Of a DNA stretch of 64,000 nucleotides, positions 1 through 8,852 are shown in pieces; the stretch's first letter is position 1; the number at the start of each line of letters is the position of its first letter. The DNA is from Verrucomicrobiota bacterium (GTDB lineage: Bacteria; Verrucomicrobiota; Verrucomicrobiia; Limisphaerales; UBA1319). The translations under genes were made by a program, and so were the position numbers. Below the pieces are notes generated by a model, which saw nothing but the letters and a program-made list of their open reading frames with translations, was not told the DNA's origin and ran no database searches. The stretch covers positions 1 to 64,000 of the forward strand of contig JAKLFB010000027.1 in assembly GCA_022711435.1 (NCBI GenBank). The letters are read 5' to 3'.

Positions 1-79
1 CGAGCCGCCAGCACGGCCAGGGGCTCGGGCCAGGGTTTAGAAATCGGGGTTGGTCTTGAAGCTTCATGGCAGGTCGTTG

Positions 80-623
80 TCATAGCTGCAGCATACACTG
101 CCCTGCAAGAAACTGAGATGCGCCCCAGGGCTGTCCTAACAAACGATAATTTCTTCGGGTTAAGTGCGACACGTAACTGGCACTGCCCATGTGCAGCCGC
201 TGGGCGATCCATTGCCGGGTCATCGGCGTCTGCCGCCGCAATTCGCGCGCCAGTTTGATCTTGCCGGGGGCGGCCTTCGGACGTTTCGCCAGGTCCCCTT
301 CCGTCCATCCGGCCGCCGCGAGCCGCGCTTGCACCAGACCCTCGGCTCGTTGCTCGACGGTTTCATCGCGTTCACAAGCCAGTTCGTGCGGGCGGCCAGC
401 GCGGCCCAGCTTTTCCGCGCAACCGTTCGTCCACCACAATGGACTTGTAGCGCCCGCTGAAGAGATTCCCGGCGTATTGATGCCGGCGATTGAACCGGCC
501 GGTGTAGGTGCCCAAGAGCCATTTCATGCCGACGACCAAGTTGGGCTGGGGGGTTTCGGCCGCCAATTGAAAGTGGCTATTCATCAAACAATAACCAATC
601 GGCAAGGTTCGATTCACTCGCAC
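80..623 (-). pseudogene. Decayed REP-associated tyrosine transposase (RAYT, Y1/IS200-like)
   Basis: Remains of a RAYT transposase, the family that moves REP palindromes. Nucleotides 623-372 read a Y1-transposase core (YCLMNSHFQLAAETPQPN, then WLLGTYTGRFNRRH and LFSGRYKSIVVD). Nucleotides 439-80, in another frame, read the family's C-terminal part (ELRRQTPMTRQWIAQRLHMG). The usual HxH (NHFHL) of the active site is altered to NSHFQL. The N-terminal ~50 residues and roughly 100 central residues are missing, and the two surviving blocks are joined with a frame change, so no functional enzyme can be made. It is a genomic scar, but relevant because REP-like palindromes occur elsewhere in the window (30.07-30.68 kb and 59.15 kb). 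Confidence 0.8.
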
Positions 624-795
624 TTCTCACGAGATTTCTTGGCGGATCCGCTGGCTGCGGACGCGCCCGTCCCTCGATCATGGCGTTGGCATCGAGACTG
701 CGCGGATAACAAGAAAGGAAACGCACCCTTGTAAAAGCTGCTACTCAAAACACGCTCATTTGTCAACTATTTAGATGCGACCCCTTTGCCCTTGA

Positions 796-1968
796 TCAGT
801 ATGCGCCCCATTCGAGGCCGGCATCGATGAAGGCGCGGTAGTTGGCCTCTGTGGCGGGCGAAATCGGGACGGTGATCGGTGCCGCCGTCGGCATCAGGAC
901 GAATCCCCCGCCCTCTTTGGCCTGGGCCATCACCTGGCGTACCTCGGCGCGGATCTGGCCGGGCGTGCCGTTCTCGAGAAGTTTCAGCTCGAGGTTCCCC
1001 CAGACGGAAACGCGGCGCGCCTGACACCGGCGCTTCACTTCGTCCAGGCCGACGTCGCCGTCGGGCGGCGGTTCGCAGGGATCGATCCCGTCGCAACCGG
1101 TCTCGAGAATCATGTCGAGGACCCGGCCGATCTTCCCATGGCAATGCAGACGGACCTTGGCACCGCGGGAGTGGATCAGTCGCGTCATGGCCGTGACATG
1201 AGGCACGACGAACCGGCGGAACATGGCCGGCGGCAGGTACGGAGGCGTGAAATACTCCGGCCCGACGATCCGATAACAGTCCACCACGCAGCAGTCGAGC
1301 TGGCGCCGCAGGTTCTCCATCACACGCTCGGCGACGATCGCGACAGCCCGGGCGAAATGATCGGTCGCATCGAACGCCCACATCAGGAAGTCCTGGAAGG
1401 ACATCAGGTCAGCAACCAGATAGGCGGGATCGCCGATCGACGCCATGATCAGCCCTTCGTCGCCGACCTCGGCGCGCACGCGCTCGAGGTCGGAGGCGTC
1501 GTAGCGGGCTGGCTCATATGGCACGCTCAGCGCCTTGTCGACCTCCTCGATGCTCTTGCACCAATGCTCGACCTGCCAGGTGGTATGGACATCCGGAGCG
1601 GTCTGCCGGACCGAGCGCAGGTCGCCCTTCGGCGTGTGGCAGATCCGGGTGGTGCGCTCGAACTCGCCCGTGTTCTCCGTGCGGCTTTCGATGGCGACGG
1701 GGAAATCGGATCCGAGGAACCGTTCTTCGCACGTGTAGCGGTCCGTTGTGGCGCGCGGGTTCCAGTTGGTGATGCAGTCGGTGTGAGCGCGGATGAGGTC
1801 CATCAGCCCGCGGTAGCTGGGCTGCTGGTTGTACCAGTCGAGACGGTTGCGCCCGGCCAGTTCGTACGTGTTGATGGGCACGCGATCCGCCACGCCCCCT
1901 TCAAACGCCACGAGCAGCCGACGCCGGCTTGTCCAGGTTGGACTCGGGGAAGCGGAGGCCATGCTCAT
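796..1968 (-). CDS. Uroporphyrinogen decarboxylase (URO-D) family protein
   Basis: A 390-aa protein of the URO-D/MtaA/CmuA superfamily (TIM barrel). Such proteins in heterotrophic Verrucomicrobia and Planctomycetes are rarely true HemE; many are thought to be corrinoid-linked methyltransferases. Visible family signatures are an N-terminal GGVADRVPINTYE block, the C-terminal KVRLHCHGKIGRVLD segment with a His-Cys-His cluster that could bind metal, and GCDGIDPCEPPP after it. The open frame extends upstream to 2217, but the ATG at 1968 is chosen because it overlaps the stop of the symporter gene by 4 nt (ATGA), a translational-coupling arrangement. It is last in a minus-strand run with a GH36-like glycosidase and an SSS symporter, so a role in carbon-source use is more likely than in haem synthesis. 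The substrate is not known. Confidence 0.8.
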   Translation of the reverse strand: MSMASASPSPTWTSRRRLLVAFEGGVADRVPINTYELAGRNRLDWYNQQPSYRGLMDLIRAHTDCITNWNPRATTDRYTCEERFLGSDFPVAIESRTENTGEFERTTRICHTPKGDLRSVRQTAPDVHTTWQVEHWCKSIEEVDKALSVPYEPARYDASDLERVRAEVGDEGLIMASIGDPAYLVADLMSFQDFLMWAFDATDHFARAVAIVAERVMENLRRQLDCCVVDCYRIVGPEYFTPPYLPPAMFRRFVVPHVTAMTRLIHSRGAKVRLHCHGKIGRVLDMILETGCDGIDPCEPPPDGDVGLDEVKRRCQARRVSVWGNLELKLLENGTPGQIRAEVRQVMAQAKEGGGFVLMPTAAPITVPISPATEANYRAFIDAGLEWGAY

Positions 1969-3785
1969 TGGGCTGCGGACGGTTCCCTCCAAAGCCGGCG
2001 GATCACCCCGAGCAACACCAGGCCGCTGACCACGAACGACGCCAGGAGCAAGCCGCCCTGCAACAGCCGCCCGTAAAGAAACGCGCCCACAGTGAACAAC
2101 GACAGCCAGATGGTTGCGCAGCCGGCGAACCATCCCAGCAGCGCCAGCGGAATGTTCTCGCGCGACCGCGCCGCATCCCCCTCCGGAATGCCGGCGGCTC
2201 GCCGCACGCGCCGCCAACCGGGGCCGAACGGGCTGACTTTCCGGCAGAACTCGACCAGCGTCTTTTCCTCAGTCGGGGGGCCGAAGAAAGCCACCAGAAG
2301 CCAACAGGCGGTCGTGGCCGTGATGGTGATCAGCAGGGCGTGATGTGTGCTCAGGGTGGCCAGCCCCTGGCTCTTGAGCACCAGCAATACGAGGGATACA
2401 CCGAAGGAGCCGATCATGGCCGCCACTTCGCACCAGGCGTTGATCCGCCACCAGAACCAACGCAACAAATACAAAAGACCGGTGCCGGCACCCACCTGGA
2501 GCAGGATGTCAAAGGTATCCTTGGCCGACTCCAGGAGGTATACCATGCCGGAGGAGAGGATGAACAAACCCACGGTGGCGAGCCGGCCGGCGAGCACGTA
2601 GTGTTTCTCCGGAGCGTTCGTTCGCACGAACCGGCGGTAGAAATCGTGCACCAGATAGGACGATCCCCAATTGAGATGCGTCAGGACGGTGGACGAGTTG
2701 GCGGCGATCAGCCCCCCCACCATCAAGCCGATGAAACCGACGGGGAGGAACTTGAGCATCGCCGGATACGCAATGTCATGCCCTAGCAGTTTTGGATCCA
2801 GATTCGGAAACGCCTTCTGGATGTCCGACAATTGCGGGAACACCAGCAAAGAGCACAGACCGACCAGGATCCATGGCCAGGGCCGGAGAACATAATGCGC
2901 GAAATTGAAGAACAGCACCGCCCCCAGCGAGTCCTTCTCGGATTTCGAGGCCAGCATCCGCTGGGCAATGTAGCTGCCCCCGCCCGGCTCCGAGCCGGGG
3001 TACCACGTCGCCCACCACTGCACGGCCAGCGGCATCACGAACACCGCCAGGGCGAGATCCCAGTTCGTGAAGTCGGGCAGGAAATTGAGGTAATGCAGCG
3101 CCGCTTGGCCGTCGGGGGCGGGCATCGGCGCGGAGAGCTTCTCCACCAGGACTCCCAACCCGCCCACATGCTGCACGGCAAACCACGCCGCCGCAATCAC
3201 TGCCGTCATCATCAGAAAGAACTGGATCATGTCGATCACGAGCACACCCCACAGGCCCGAGTGCGCCGCGAAGATCACGTTCAGCAGACCGCAAATCAGG
3301 AGCGTCTGCCAGCGGGGCAACCCGAAGAGCAGGTTGGCGATCTTGCAGGCTGCCAGGTTCACCGACGCCATGATGATGCAGTTGAAGAACAGCCCTAAAT
3401 ACACCGACCGAAATCCGCGCACCACGCTGGCTGCCTTGCCCGAATACCGGATCTCGTAGAACTCGAGGTCCGTCATCACCTCGGACCGCCGCCACAAACG
3501 CGCATAGAAAAAGACCGTGGCCACACCCGTCAGCACGAAGGCCCACCAAACCCAGTTGCCGGCGACGCCGTGGCGCCGGACGATGTCGGTCACCAGGTTC
3601 GGCGTATCGCTGCTGAAAGTGGTGGCGACCATCGACAGTCCGGCCAGCCACCAGGGCGCGGCGCGGCCCGAGACGAAAAACTCGGAGGTGCTGCGGCCGG
3701 CGCGTTTGCCGAAGAACAACGCCGGCATGAAGCAGATCAACAACGAAGCAACGACTATCAGCCAGTCAATCCATTCCAGTTTCAT
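1965..3785 (-). CDS. Sodium:solute symporter (SSS family) transporter
   Basis: A 606-aa polytopic inner-membrane protein with about 13 or more hydrophobic segments. The N-terminus reads MKLEWIDWLIVVASLLICF, followed by the SSS-type loop FFGKRAGRSTSEFFVSGR and AGLSMVATTFSSDTPN, where the sodium site of this family forms. It should couple sodium influx to uptake of a small organic solute such as a sugar. The last ~100 residues are an extra hydrophobic region common in long SSS members. The stop overlaps the start of the URO-D gene (ATGA), and the start lies 29 nt downstream of the GH36-like gene, so the three genes are probably co-transcribed: cleave a glycoside, import the product, process it. 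Confidence 0.88.
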   Translation of the reverse strand: MKLEWIDWLIVVASLLICFMPALFFGKRAGRSTSEFFVSGRAAPWWLAGLSMVATTFSSDTPNLVTDIVRRHGVAGNWVWWAFVLTGVATVFFYARLWRRSEVMTDLEFYEIRYSGKAASVVRGFRSVYLGLFFNCIIMASVNLAACKIANLLFGLPRWQTLLICGLLNVIFAAHSGLWGVLVIDMIQFFLMMTAVIAAAWFAVQHVGGLGVLVEKLSAPMPAPDGQAALHYLNFLPDFTNWDLALAVFVMPLAVQWWATWYPGSEPGGGSYIAQRMLASKSEKDSLGAVLFFNFAHYVLRPWPWILVGLCSLLVFPQLSDIQKAFPNLDPKLLGHDIAYPAMLKFLPVGFIGLMVGGLIAANSSTVLTHLNWGSSYLVHDFYRRFVRTNAPEKHYVLAGRLATVGLFILSSGMVYLLESAKDTFDILLQVGAGTGLLYLLRWFWWRINAWCEVAAMIGSFGVSLVLLVLKSQGLATLSTHHALLITITATTACWLLVAFFGPPTEEKTLVEFCRKVSPFGPGWRRVRRAAGIPEGDAARSRENIPLALLGWFAGCATIWLSLFTVGAFLYGRLLQGGLLLASFVVSGLVLLGVIRRLWREPSAAQ

Positions 3786-3814
3786 ATGTCATCGAAAGGG
3801 ATGGGAACCGGGAA

Positions 3815-5902
3815 TCACAGCCGCTCACGGGCTAGCGGAACCGCATCCAGAACGACGGTTTCAAACGGCCGCAGCTCGAACTGCACGGGCACGCCCGCCC
3901 GGACGGCGACCGCCGGCTTGCGCGCGTCCTCGGCCCACGGGCTTGTCAGCGTGAACGCCCCGGCGGCGCCCGCCGGCAATTCAAAGGCGCGTCCGACATC
4001 GAGCGCGAATTCGCGCGTCTCATCGTCGGGATTGCGCAGCAGGATGATCCCCTTGCGCAGACTCCACGAAGCATAGCCATAGACCTCGAGCTTGCCGGGA
4101 TCGCCGCCGATCCAGTGCGTGTCCGCGAGCACATCGCGGTTGGAACGCGACCACTGGGCGGCTTCCGCCAGCACGCTCCAATCTTCGGCCGTAAGTTTGC
4201 CCGGCTGCAGATAGAGTTCCTGGAGGCTGGTCCCGCCGCCGAAGAACGCCCGCGCGTCGTCCTTGAACCCGGCGGAGTTGAAGGCGGGATCGCCCGCCGG
4301 ACCATGGCGAGAGTAGGCAACGCCCTGGGTCATCAGCGCGTTAAGCGGAAAGAGCGGGGCTTTGCTGACGATATTGCGATACACCTCCCGGTCGCGATAG
4401 GTGAGCCACTGCTGCTGCGAGGAGCCCTTGCCCGTGCGGCCCATGTCGCCGCCCTGGCGCCACACGGAGTCCGCATACCGCAGCCAGAACGGCGACGGCC
4501 AGGAGCCGGTGGTGAAATTGATGAAGAGGCTCGGATCCTCCTCCCGCAGCTCGAGCATGAGCCGGCGCATCGCCTCGGTGTCGCGGATGTACCCGGCGCC
4601 GCCGCTGGCATACATGCCCGCTGCGATGCCATCGAACTTGAAGTGGTTCACGCCGTACTGCCGGATCATCGTCACACACGATTGTTTGAAGGCGGCGTAG
4701 TACCTCGGCCCGGCCAGCGAGAATCCGGTGGCATTGGTCTCGAAACCCTGCGCGTGTCCGAACTGAAGCCGCTGTTGCTTCGGCTTGCCATACCCGCCAA
4801 ACGGGGACAGCCATACGCCCAGACGAGTGCCCTGTTGCCGGCAAAGCTCGGCCAGGGGCGCGAATCCATTGGGAAAGCCGCGATGGAAATGCCACAGCGT
4901 CTTCGGATCGTCCCAGCCATCATCGAACACCATGGCATCCAAAACCACGCCGTGCGGCCGGATCAGGCGTTCGCCAAACAGGCGTATCGCTTCGATGCAG
5001 TTGGTCTCGTTCATCGCGAAGGGTTCCCACGCGGTGTCGTACCACGAGTTGTAATGCAGATAGGGGCGGTAGGGATGCGCCCGCTCGTGTTCGACATAGT
5101 CCAGGAACATCCGGCGCATCTGCCCTTCGGGCGCCACCCCGACAACCAGGCTGGCCTTCAACGTTTCTCCCCGGCGAAGCGACGCTTGACGAGGCAGCCG
5201 GCAGACCACCTCGCCAGTCCCGGCCGAAACCCGGTTCGCGGCCATCGGATCTTCGCAGCCGAGGAAGAACGATCCCGCAGCCACTGGCGAACCGTCCACG
5301 CTCCCTGCCGTGGCGGCTCCAGGGATTGGCTGCTGGCACCAGACGATCTCCAGCAGGTCGAGATCCCCCTCGAGCGCGGCGATCTCAATTTCCTGGCGCA
5401 CATAGCTGGTGCCATCGAGTGCGAGCGCCCGCCAGGTTGCCCGCATTCGGCCATCACGAGCGGTCATCGACATTTCAATCTTCCAACCGGAGGTTCGTTC
5501 CGCGAGCCGGGAGGCGGCCGCCTGAGCCCGCAACGGCTGGATCCTGGGCGTCCCAGTCAAACGCATCTCCGAAGCCCGGCAGCTCGCGCCATCATCGAAC
5601 GTCACCTGAAACACCTCGCCCGTCAGGGCCAGCGAACGGCCGCTCCACGCGTCGCAAAAGAGGCCGCTCCCTAAACCGCGCTCGGAAAAGCTCCACGTGG
5701 CGGACACGACACGGTTGCTCAGGCCAACCACACCGCCGTAACTCCAGGCATGCACCGGGCCAGGATCAACCCCGGTCGAATCGTGGAGAACCGTCCTATT
5801 CGACTCGGGATCGGCTGCGGCGCCCCGGGCCGCGCCCCCTGTCCACCCAAGGATGGACAGGCCGGCCAGCAGGCGAAGTAGTCCCCGTGAACTCATACCC
5901 AT
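3815..5902 (-). CDS. Exported GH36/clan-D-like glycoside hydrolase (alpha-galactosidase-like)
   Basis: About 695 aa from the ATG at 5902; the longest frame runs to 6034. The start at 5902 (or 5896) gives a signal peptide (LLRLLAGLSILGWTGGAARG). Next come an N-terminal beta-rich domain, then a TIM-barrel part with LHYNSWYDTAWEPF, MVFDDGWDDPKTLW and VNHFKFDGIAAGMY. The aspartate of KFDG matches the clan-D (GH36/GH27) catalytic nucleophile position. Relatives are often misannotated 'enterotoxin'. A C-terminal beta-sandwich follows (IILLRNPDDETREFALDV). No clear Shine-Dalgarno sequence supports either start. It probably acts in the periplasm or at the surface on alpha-galactosides or related sugars; the exact linkage cannot be told. 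It lies 29 nt upstream of the SSS symporter. Confidence 0.75.
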   Translation of the reverse strand: MGMSSRGLLRLLAGLSILGWTGGAARGAAADPESNRTVLHDSTGVDPGPVHAWSYGGVVGLSNRVVSATWSFSERGLGSGLFCDAWSGRSLALTGEVFQVTFDDGASCRASEMRLTGTPRIQPLRAQAAASRLAERTSGWKIEMSMTARDGRMRATWRALALDGTSYVRQEIEIAALEGDLDLLEIVWCQQPIPGAATAGSVDGSPVAAGSFFLGCEDPMAANRVSAGTGEVVCRLPRQASLRRGETLKASLVVGVAPEGQMRRMFLDYVEHERAHPYRPYLHYNSWYDTAWEPFAMNETNCIEAIRLFGERLIRPHGVVLDAMVFDDGWDDPKTLWHFHRGFPNGFAPLAELCRQQGTRLGVWLSPFGGYGKPKQQRLQFGHAQGFETNATGFSLAGPRYYAAFKQSCVTMIRQYGVNHFKFDGIAAGMYASGGAGYIRDTEAMRRLMLELREEDPSLFINFTTGSWPSPFWLRYADSVWRQGGDMGRTGKGSSQQQWLTYRDREVYRNIVSKAPLFPLNALMTQGVAYSRHGPAGDPAFNSAGFKDDARAFFGGGTSLQELYLQPGKLTAEDWSVLAEAAQWSRSNRDVLADTHWIGGDPGKLEVYGYASWSLRKGIILLRNPDDETREFALDVGRAFELPAGAAGAFTLTSPWAEDARKPAVAVRAGVPVQFELRPFETVVLDAVPLARERL

Positions 5903-6005
5903 CGGTTTGGTTGCACGGCCGAAGCATGCCCGGAAAAGGGAGGCCATTTCAATGCCCGATTGGCCAATCGCATGGGACCTTCCCCGTTCGCGAGATCTGG
6001 CGGTG

Positions 6006-6770
6006 TCACCCGGCGCTCGACGGCATGGGCACAATCGAACCGAATCCGCCGGCGCTGTTCCGGCGCAGGCCCATCACCGCCAGAATACGGTACCACAACG
6101 AACGGAATCGCCTCGGGCGATTCACCACGAGCGGCTGGGGCGTCGCAGCCGTTTCCAAGCTCGCCACGAACAGCGCAAGCTCCGCCTCCTGCCACCGGAG
6201 CAGGACGTGGGCAAGGTCTTCCCGAGGCTGACATTGCGCGTCGGATTGGATCAGCAATCCGCGGGCGATCCCTCGGGTGCGAAGGAAATTCGCCGAAGGA
6301 AAATCCTGCGGAAACACCATCCAACGATTGTCGAAGCGGCCGGGCGATGCATCGGCCGCAGGCGGTTGCCGACGCGAATCCAGGAGAAACGCCGGCGGTG
6401 CATCGTCGGCCAGATTGCATCGGGCCAGGATGCGCGCGCCGGCCGACAACCATGCCAGGATCGGATCGTTGTCGACAAGCGCGACGGGCCCGATGCTCGA
6501 CGCTTGCGGACCTCGCGCGCCATTGAACAATGGCACCGGCCGAAATCCCTGTTCCACCAAGGCAAGGCCCGCCCGCACCGCCTCCGCGGATGGCAGGTCC
6601 AGCACGACGGCCATCGGCTGATCCGCGCGCAGGTCCACCCGGAGTAGCGGTTCCGCATCGAGATCCAGCGCCGGCGCCGCGCTCGTCTCGGCAAAGAGAA
6701 CCGGCTTGGCCCAACTCGACCAAACCGCCGATGGCGGCGCCCAAAGATCAAATAGTTCCGACGGATTCAT
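6006..6770 (-). CDS. Uncharacterised protein, third gene of the DUF350/ATP-grasp set
   Basis: A 254-aa protein that I do not recognise. It begins MNPSELFDLWAPPSAVW and has no signal peptide. It contains alternating short beta/alpha stretches (PMAVVLDLPSAEAVRAGLAL, GPVALVDNDPILAWLSAGAR), an asparagine/arginine-rich middle and a basic C-terminal part (NRPRRFRSLWYRILAVMGL) that could sit near a membrane. The start at 6770 overlaps the end of the ATP-grasp gene by 23 nt, so the two are translationally linked; an upstream ATG at 6794 is possible. The frame is uninterrupted and keeps sensible amino-acid composition while both neighbours are coding, so I treat it as a real gene. The position suggests it serves the same membrane-associated pathway as the DUF350-like and ATP-grasp proteins. 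Confidence 0.7.
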   Translation of the reverse strand: MNPSELFDLWAPPSAVWSSWAKPVLFAETSAAPALDLDAEPLLRVDLRADQPMAVVLDLPSAEAVRAGLALVEQGFRPVPLFNGARGPQASSIGPVALVDNDPILAWLSAGARILARCNLADDAPPAFLLDSRRQPPAADASPGRFDNRWMVFPQDFPSANFLRTRGIARGLLIQSDAQCQPREDLAHVLLRWQEAELALFVASLETAATPQPLVVNRPRRFRSLWYRILAVMGLRRNSAGGFGSIVPMPSSAG

Positions 6771-8049
6771 GGGATTTCGATTTGGCGGATGCATCCACAA
6801 CGTGAGAAGACCTCTCGACCAGCACCGCGGCATCGCGCGCAGCGTGGTCGATGAGCGGCCGAGCCGCGACTCGCCCGTAAATACCCGCAGCTTGGCCATC
6901 GATGACATAAACACCCAAACAGATATGCCACGGCTGGCCGTCCACCCTCACCGACAGCGGGATGAACCGCTTCTGTGCCACCCAATGCCGCGCTCCCCAG
7001 CGAACACCCCGCCGGATGGCCCGCCAATCCCTCGCGGCAGTTACGCCGGCGATCCCGACCAGTTCGCCCACGCGCCCCAGGGCCGGCTTCAGCACCCAGT
7101 CCGAGTCCAACCCCGGATCGACATCGCGCGGATCCCGGGTTTCCGGAAGCAGCCGCTGCCAAGTGGGCGCCTTGATCCCGAGATCATCCATCACCAGCGG
7201 CCATCGCTTGCTCTGCGTCAGCAAGGCCGTGGCTCGATTGCACAACGGGGTGCGTGTCGCGCCAAAAAAATGCCGCCACTCGACACCCCGCCCCAGGTTC
7301 GGAAGCCACTCCGCCGGGTAAAAGCGAAACACAAAATCCGCTGGGCCGGTCCACCAGTCGGTCTGGATGAACGCGCGCCCTTCCTGCCAACGAATGTGGT
7401 CCGGGCCAACCAGCACGGCGTGATACCCCTCCCGCTGCAACCCGCGTGCGAGATATATCATCACTTGGCGGTCGTCGGTGTACGCCGTGGCATGCACCAT
7501 CGCCACCGTGCCGCCCGGCGGAAGCCGGTCTCGAATCCGCTGCACCAGCAACCGTGCCGGATCCGCTGCCAACGTCCCCTCCGGAACATGTTCGGCAACA
7601 AGCGCGCTCCAGCCAGCGGCTTCGTTGTAGCCACCGGGCACATCGCTGTTGACCTCGGAAACACGCCATCCATTGGCGGTCGGATGGAAATCAAACCGCA
7701 TCACCCGCACGGATGGGCAGCTTTCTTCGCCATTTCTGGCGTGGCGATCCTTGAGCGCCTGAGCCAGCGCGTTTCGAATCGGAAGCGAGAGCGCCAGATC
7801 GCGATGCAGATCCGGGCGCCGTGCCAGCGCCTCCTCCAGCATCACAGTCTCCTCGGCCAGCGCCTCCGCCAGCGCCGCCAGATCATGCCATGCCGATTGT
7901 TGCAAGACCACCGCCACCGGCGCAAGTGTATCGACATCCTCGACCTGGGGATCCCATTTGCAGCATTCGAAGATCGCGCGGCGGCGCAACTCCCGGTGGC
8001 AATCGGGCGACAGCGAGTGAACCGCCCGCCATGGAATGTCGCCGTTCAT
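6748..8049 (-). CDS. Glutathionylspermidine synthase-like ATP-grasp ligase (YjfC/YgiC type)
   Basis: A 433-aa protein with the C-terminal ATP-grasp domain of glutathionylspermidine synthase and its E. coli relatives YjfC and YgiC. Signatures are VMRFDFHPTANGWRVSEVNS followed by DVPGGYNEAAG, DSDWVLKPALGRVGELVGI (ATP-binding lysine) and KRFIPLSVRVDGQPWHICLG. No amidase (CHAP) domain is present, as in YjfC. Such enzymes join an amine to a carboxylate using ATP; the substrate of this branch is unknown. The open frame runs up to 8325, but the ATG at 8049 follows the stop of the DUF350-like gene after 2 nt and removes a low-quality Gly/Arg-rich leader. The E. coli yjf cluster also pairs a DUF350 protein (YjfL) with YjfC, which supports functional coupling. 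Confidence 0.85.
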   Translation of the reverse strand: MNGDIPWRAVHSLSPDCHRELRRRAIFECCKWDPQVEDVDTLAPVAVVLQQSAWHDLAALAEALAEETVMLEEALARRPDLHRDLALSLPIRNALAQALKDRHARNGEESCPSVRVMRFDFHPTANGWRVSEVNSDVPGGYNEAAGWSALVAEHVPEGTLAADPARLLVQRIRDRLPPGGTVAMVHATAYTDDRQVMIYLARGLQREGYHAVLVGPDHIRWQEGRAFIQTDWWTGPADFVFRFYPAEWLPNLGRGVEWRHFFGATRTPLCNRATALLTQSKRWPLVMDDLGIKAPTWQRLLPETRDPRDVDPGLDSDWVLKPALGRVGELVGIAGVTAARDWRAIRRGVRWGARHWVAQKRFIPLSVRVDGQPWHICLGVYVIDGQAAGIYGRVAARPLIDHAARDAAVLVERSSHVVDASAKSKSHESVGTI

Positions 8050-8051
8050 TG

Positions 8052-8852
8052 TCACCACGCCCACATCACCACGATCCCCGCCCCGACGTATACCAGCGCC
8101 GGCAAACCGCCCGACGTTGCCAGAGCCAGCGATCCATTCCGAAACTCGGGCGCGCACGAACGCTCGATGATCACCCCCACCCCTGCCAACGCCGCCGCGG
8201 GCCACGCCATCCGGCCAAAGTCCGCCAGCGTGGCAGCCGCCGAGACCCAGTCTCCCGCCGCCGCCCGGCCAAGCATGAGACCGGCGCCGACGAGGAATCC
8301 CGCGGCCCGCACCCCGGCGGCGCAATCGCGATCAACAGTCACCTTCTCGATCAGACGCGATCCCAGATGCGCCATCCACCACAACAACATCAGCGTGGCG
8401 GTCGACAACAAACCCGAAAAGAGCACCACCCACCAACCGGGACCATTGCCCACATTGGCGCCCGCGAAACAGCACGTCCCGCCGATCAACGCTCCGCTGA
8501 CCGCCCATGCCGCCGCATCGTTGCCCCGCTCGAGTACGTCGTCGCGGACGCTCAAGCCCGCCAAAGGCAGCGGCAGCCGGAACAATCCCAGCCACGCCAT
8601 GCCGATCACCATGTAAAAAATCATATACGCCGGATCCGTTCGCACATCCTCCGCGGACCAACGCGCCAGCACGACATACAGGAGCAAGGCGCAAACCAGT
8701 GGAACCAGCGCCAGCGGCTGCCGCCATCCGCGCGGACGCACCGCTCGTCCCACCACCCTCAGCGCGTAATACCAGCTCATCCACGAGCCGATCCCCACCA
8801 GGATCCCGACGATCAGGGCGAAGGCTTCGTCACCTGAATATTTATCGAACAT
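8052..8852 (-). CDS. DUF350-type integral membrane protein (YjfL-like)
   Basis: A 266-aa inner-membrane protein with about eight hydrophobic segments: one near residues 12-32, a pair around 48-95, then two four-segment-like halves (AWAVSGALIGGTCCFAGANV and GRMAWPAAALAGVGVIIE). The pattern of short conserved helices with small residues and a GN..LA or GLL repeat fits DUF350. It lies 2 nt before an ATP-grasp gene of the type that travels with DUF350 in other bacteria. It may anchor the ATP-grasp enzyme or act on its product in the envelope. Identification of DUF350 is by pattern and context, less certain than the ATP-grasp call. The ATG at 8852 is the first in frame and no better start is visible. 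Confidence 0.65.
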   Translation of the reverse strand: MFDKYSGDEAFALIVGILVGIGSWMSWYYALRVVGRAVRPRGWRQPLALVPLVCALLLYVVLARWSAEDVRTDPAYMIFYMVIGMAWLGLFRLPLPLAGLSVRDDVLERGNDAAAWAVSGALIGGTCCFAGANVGNGPGWWVVLFSGLLSTATLMLLWWMAHLGSRLIEKVTVDRDCAAGVRAAGFLVGAGLMLGRAAAGDWVSAAATLADFGRMAWPAAALAGVGVIIERSCAPEFRNGSLALATSGGLPALVYVGAGIVVMWAW

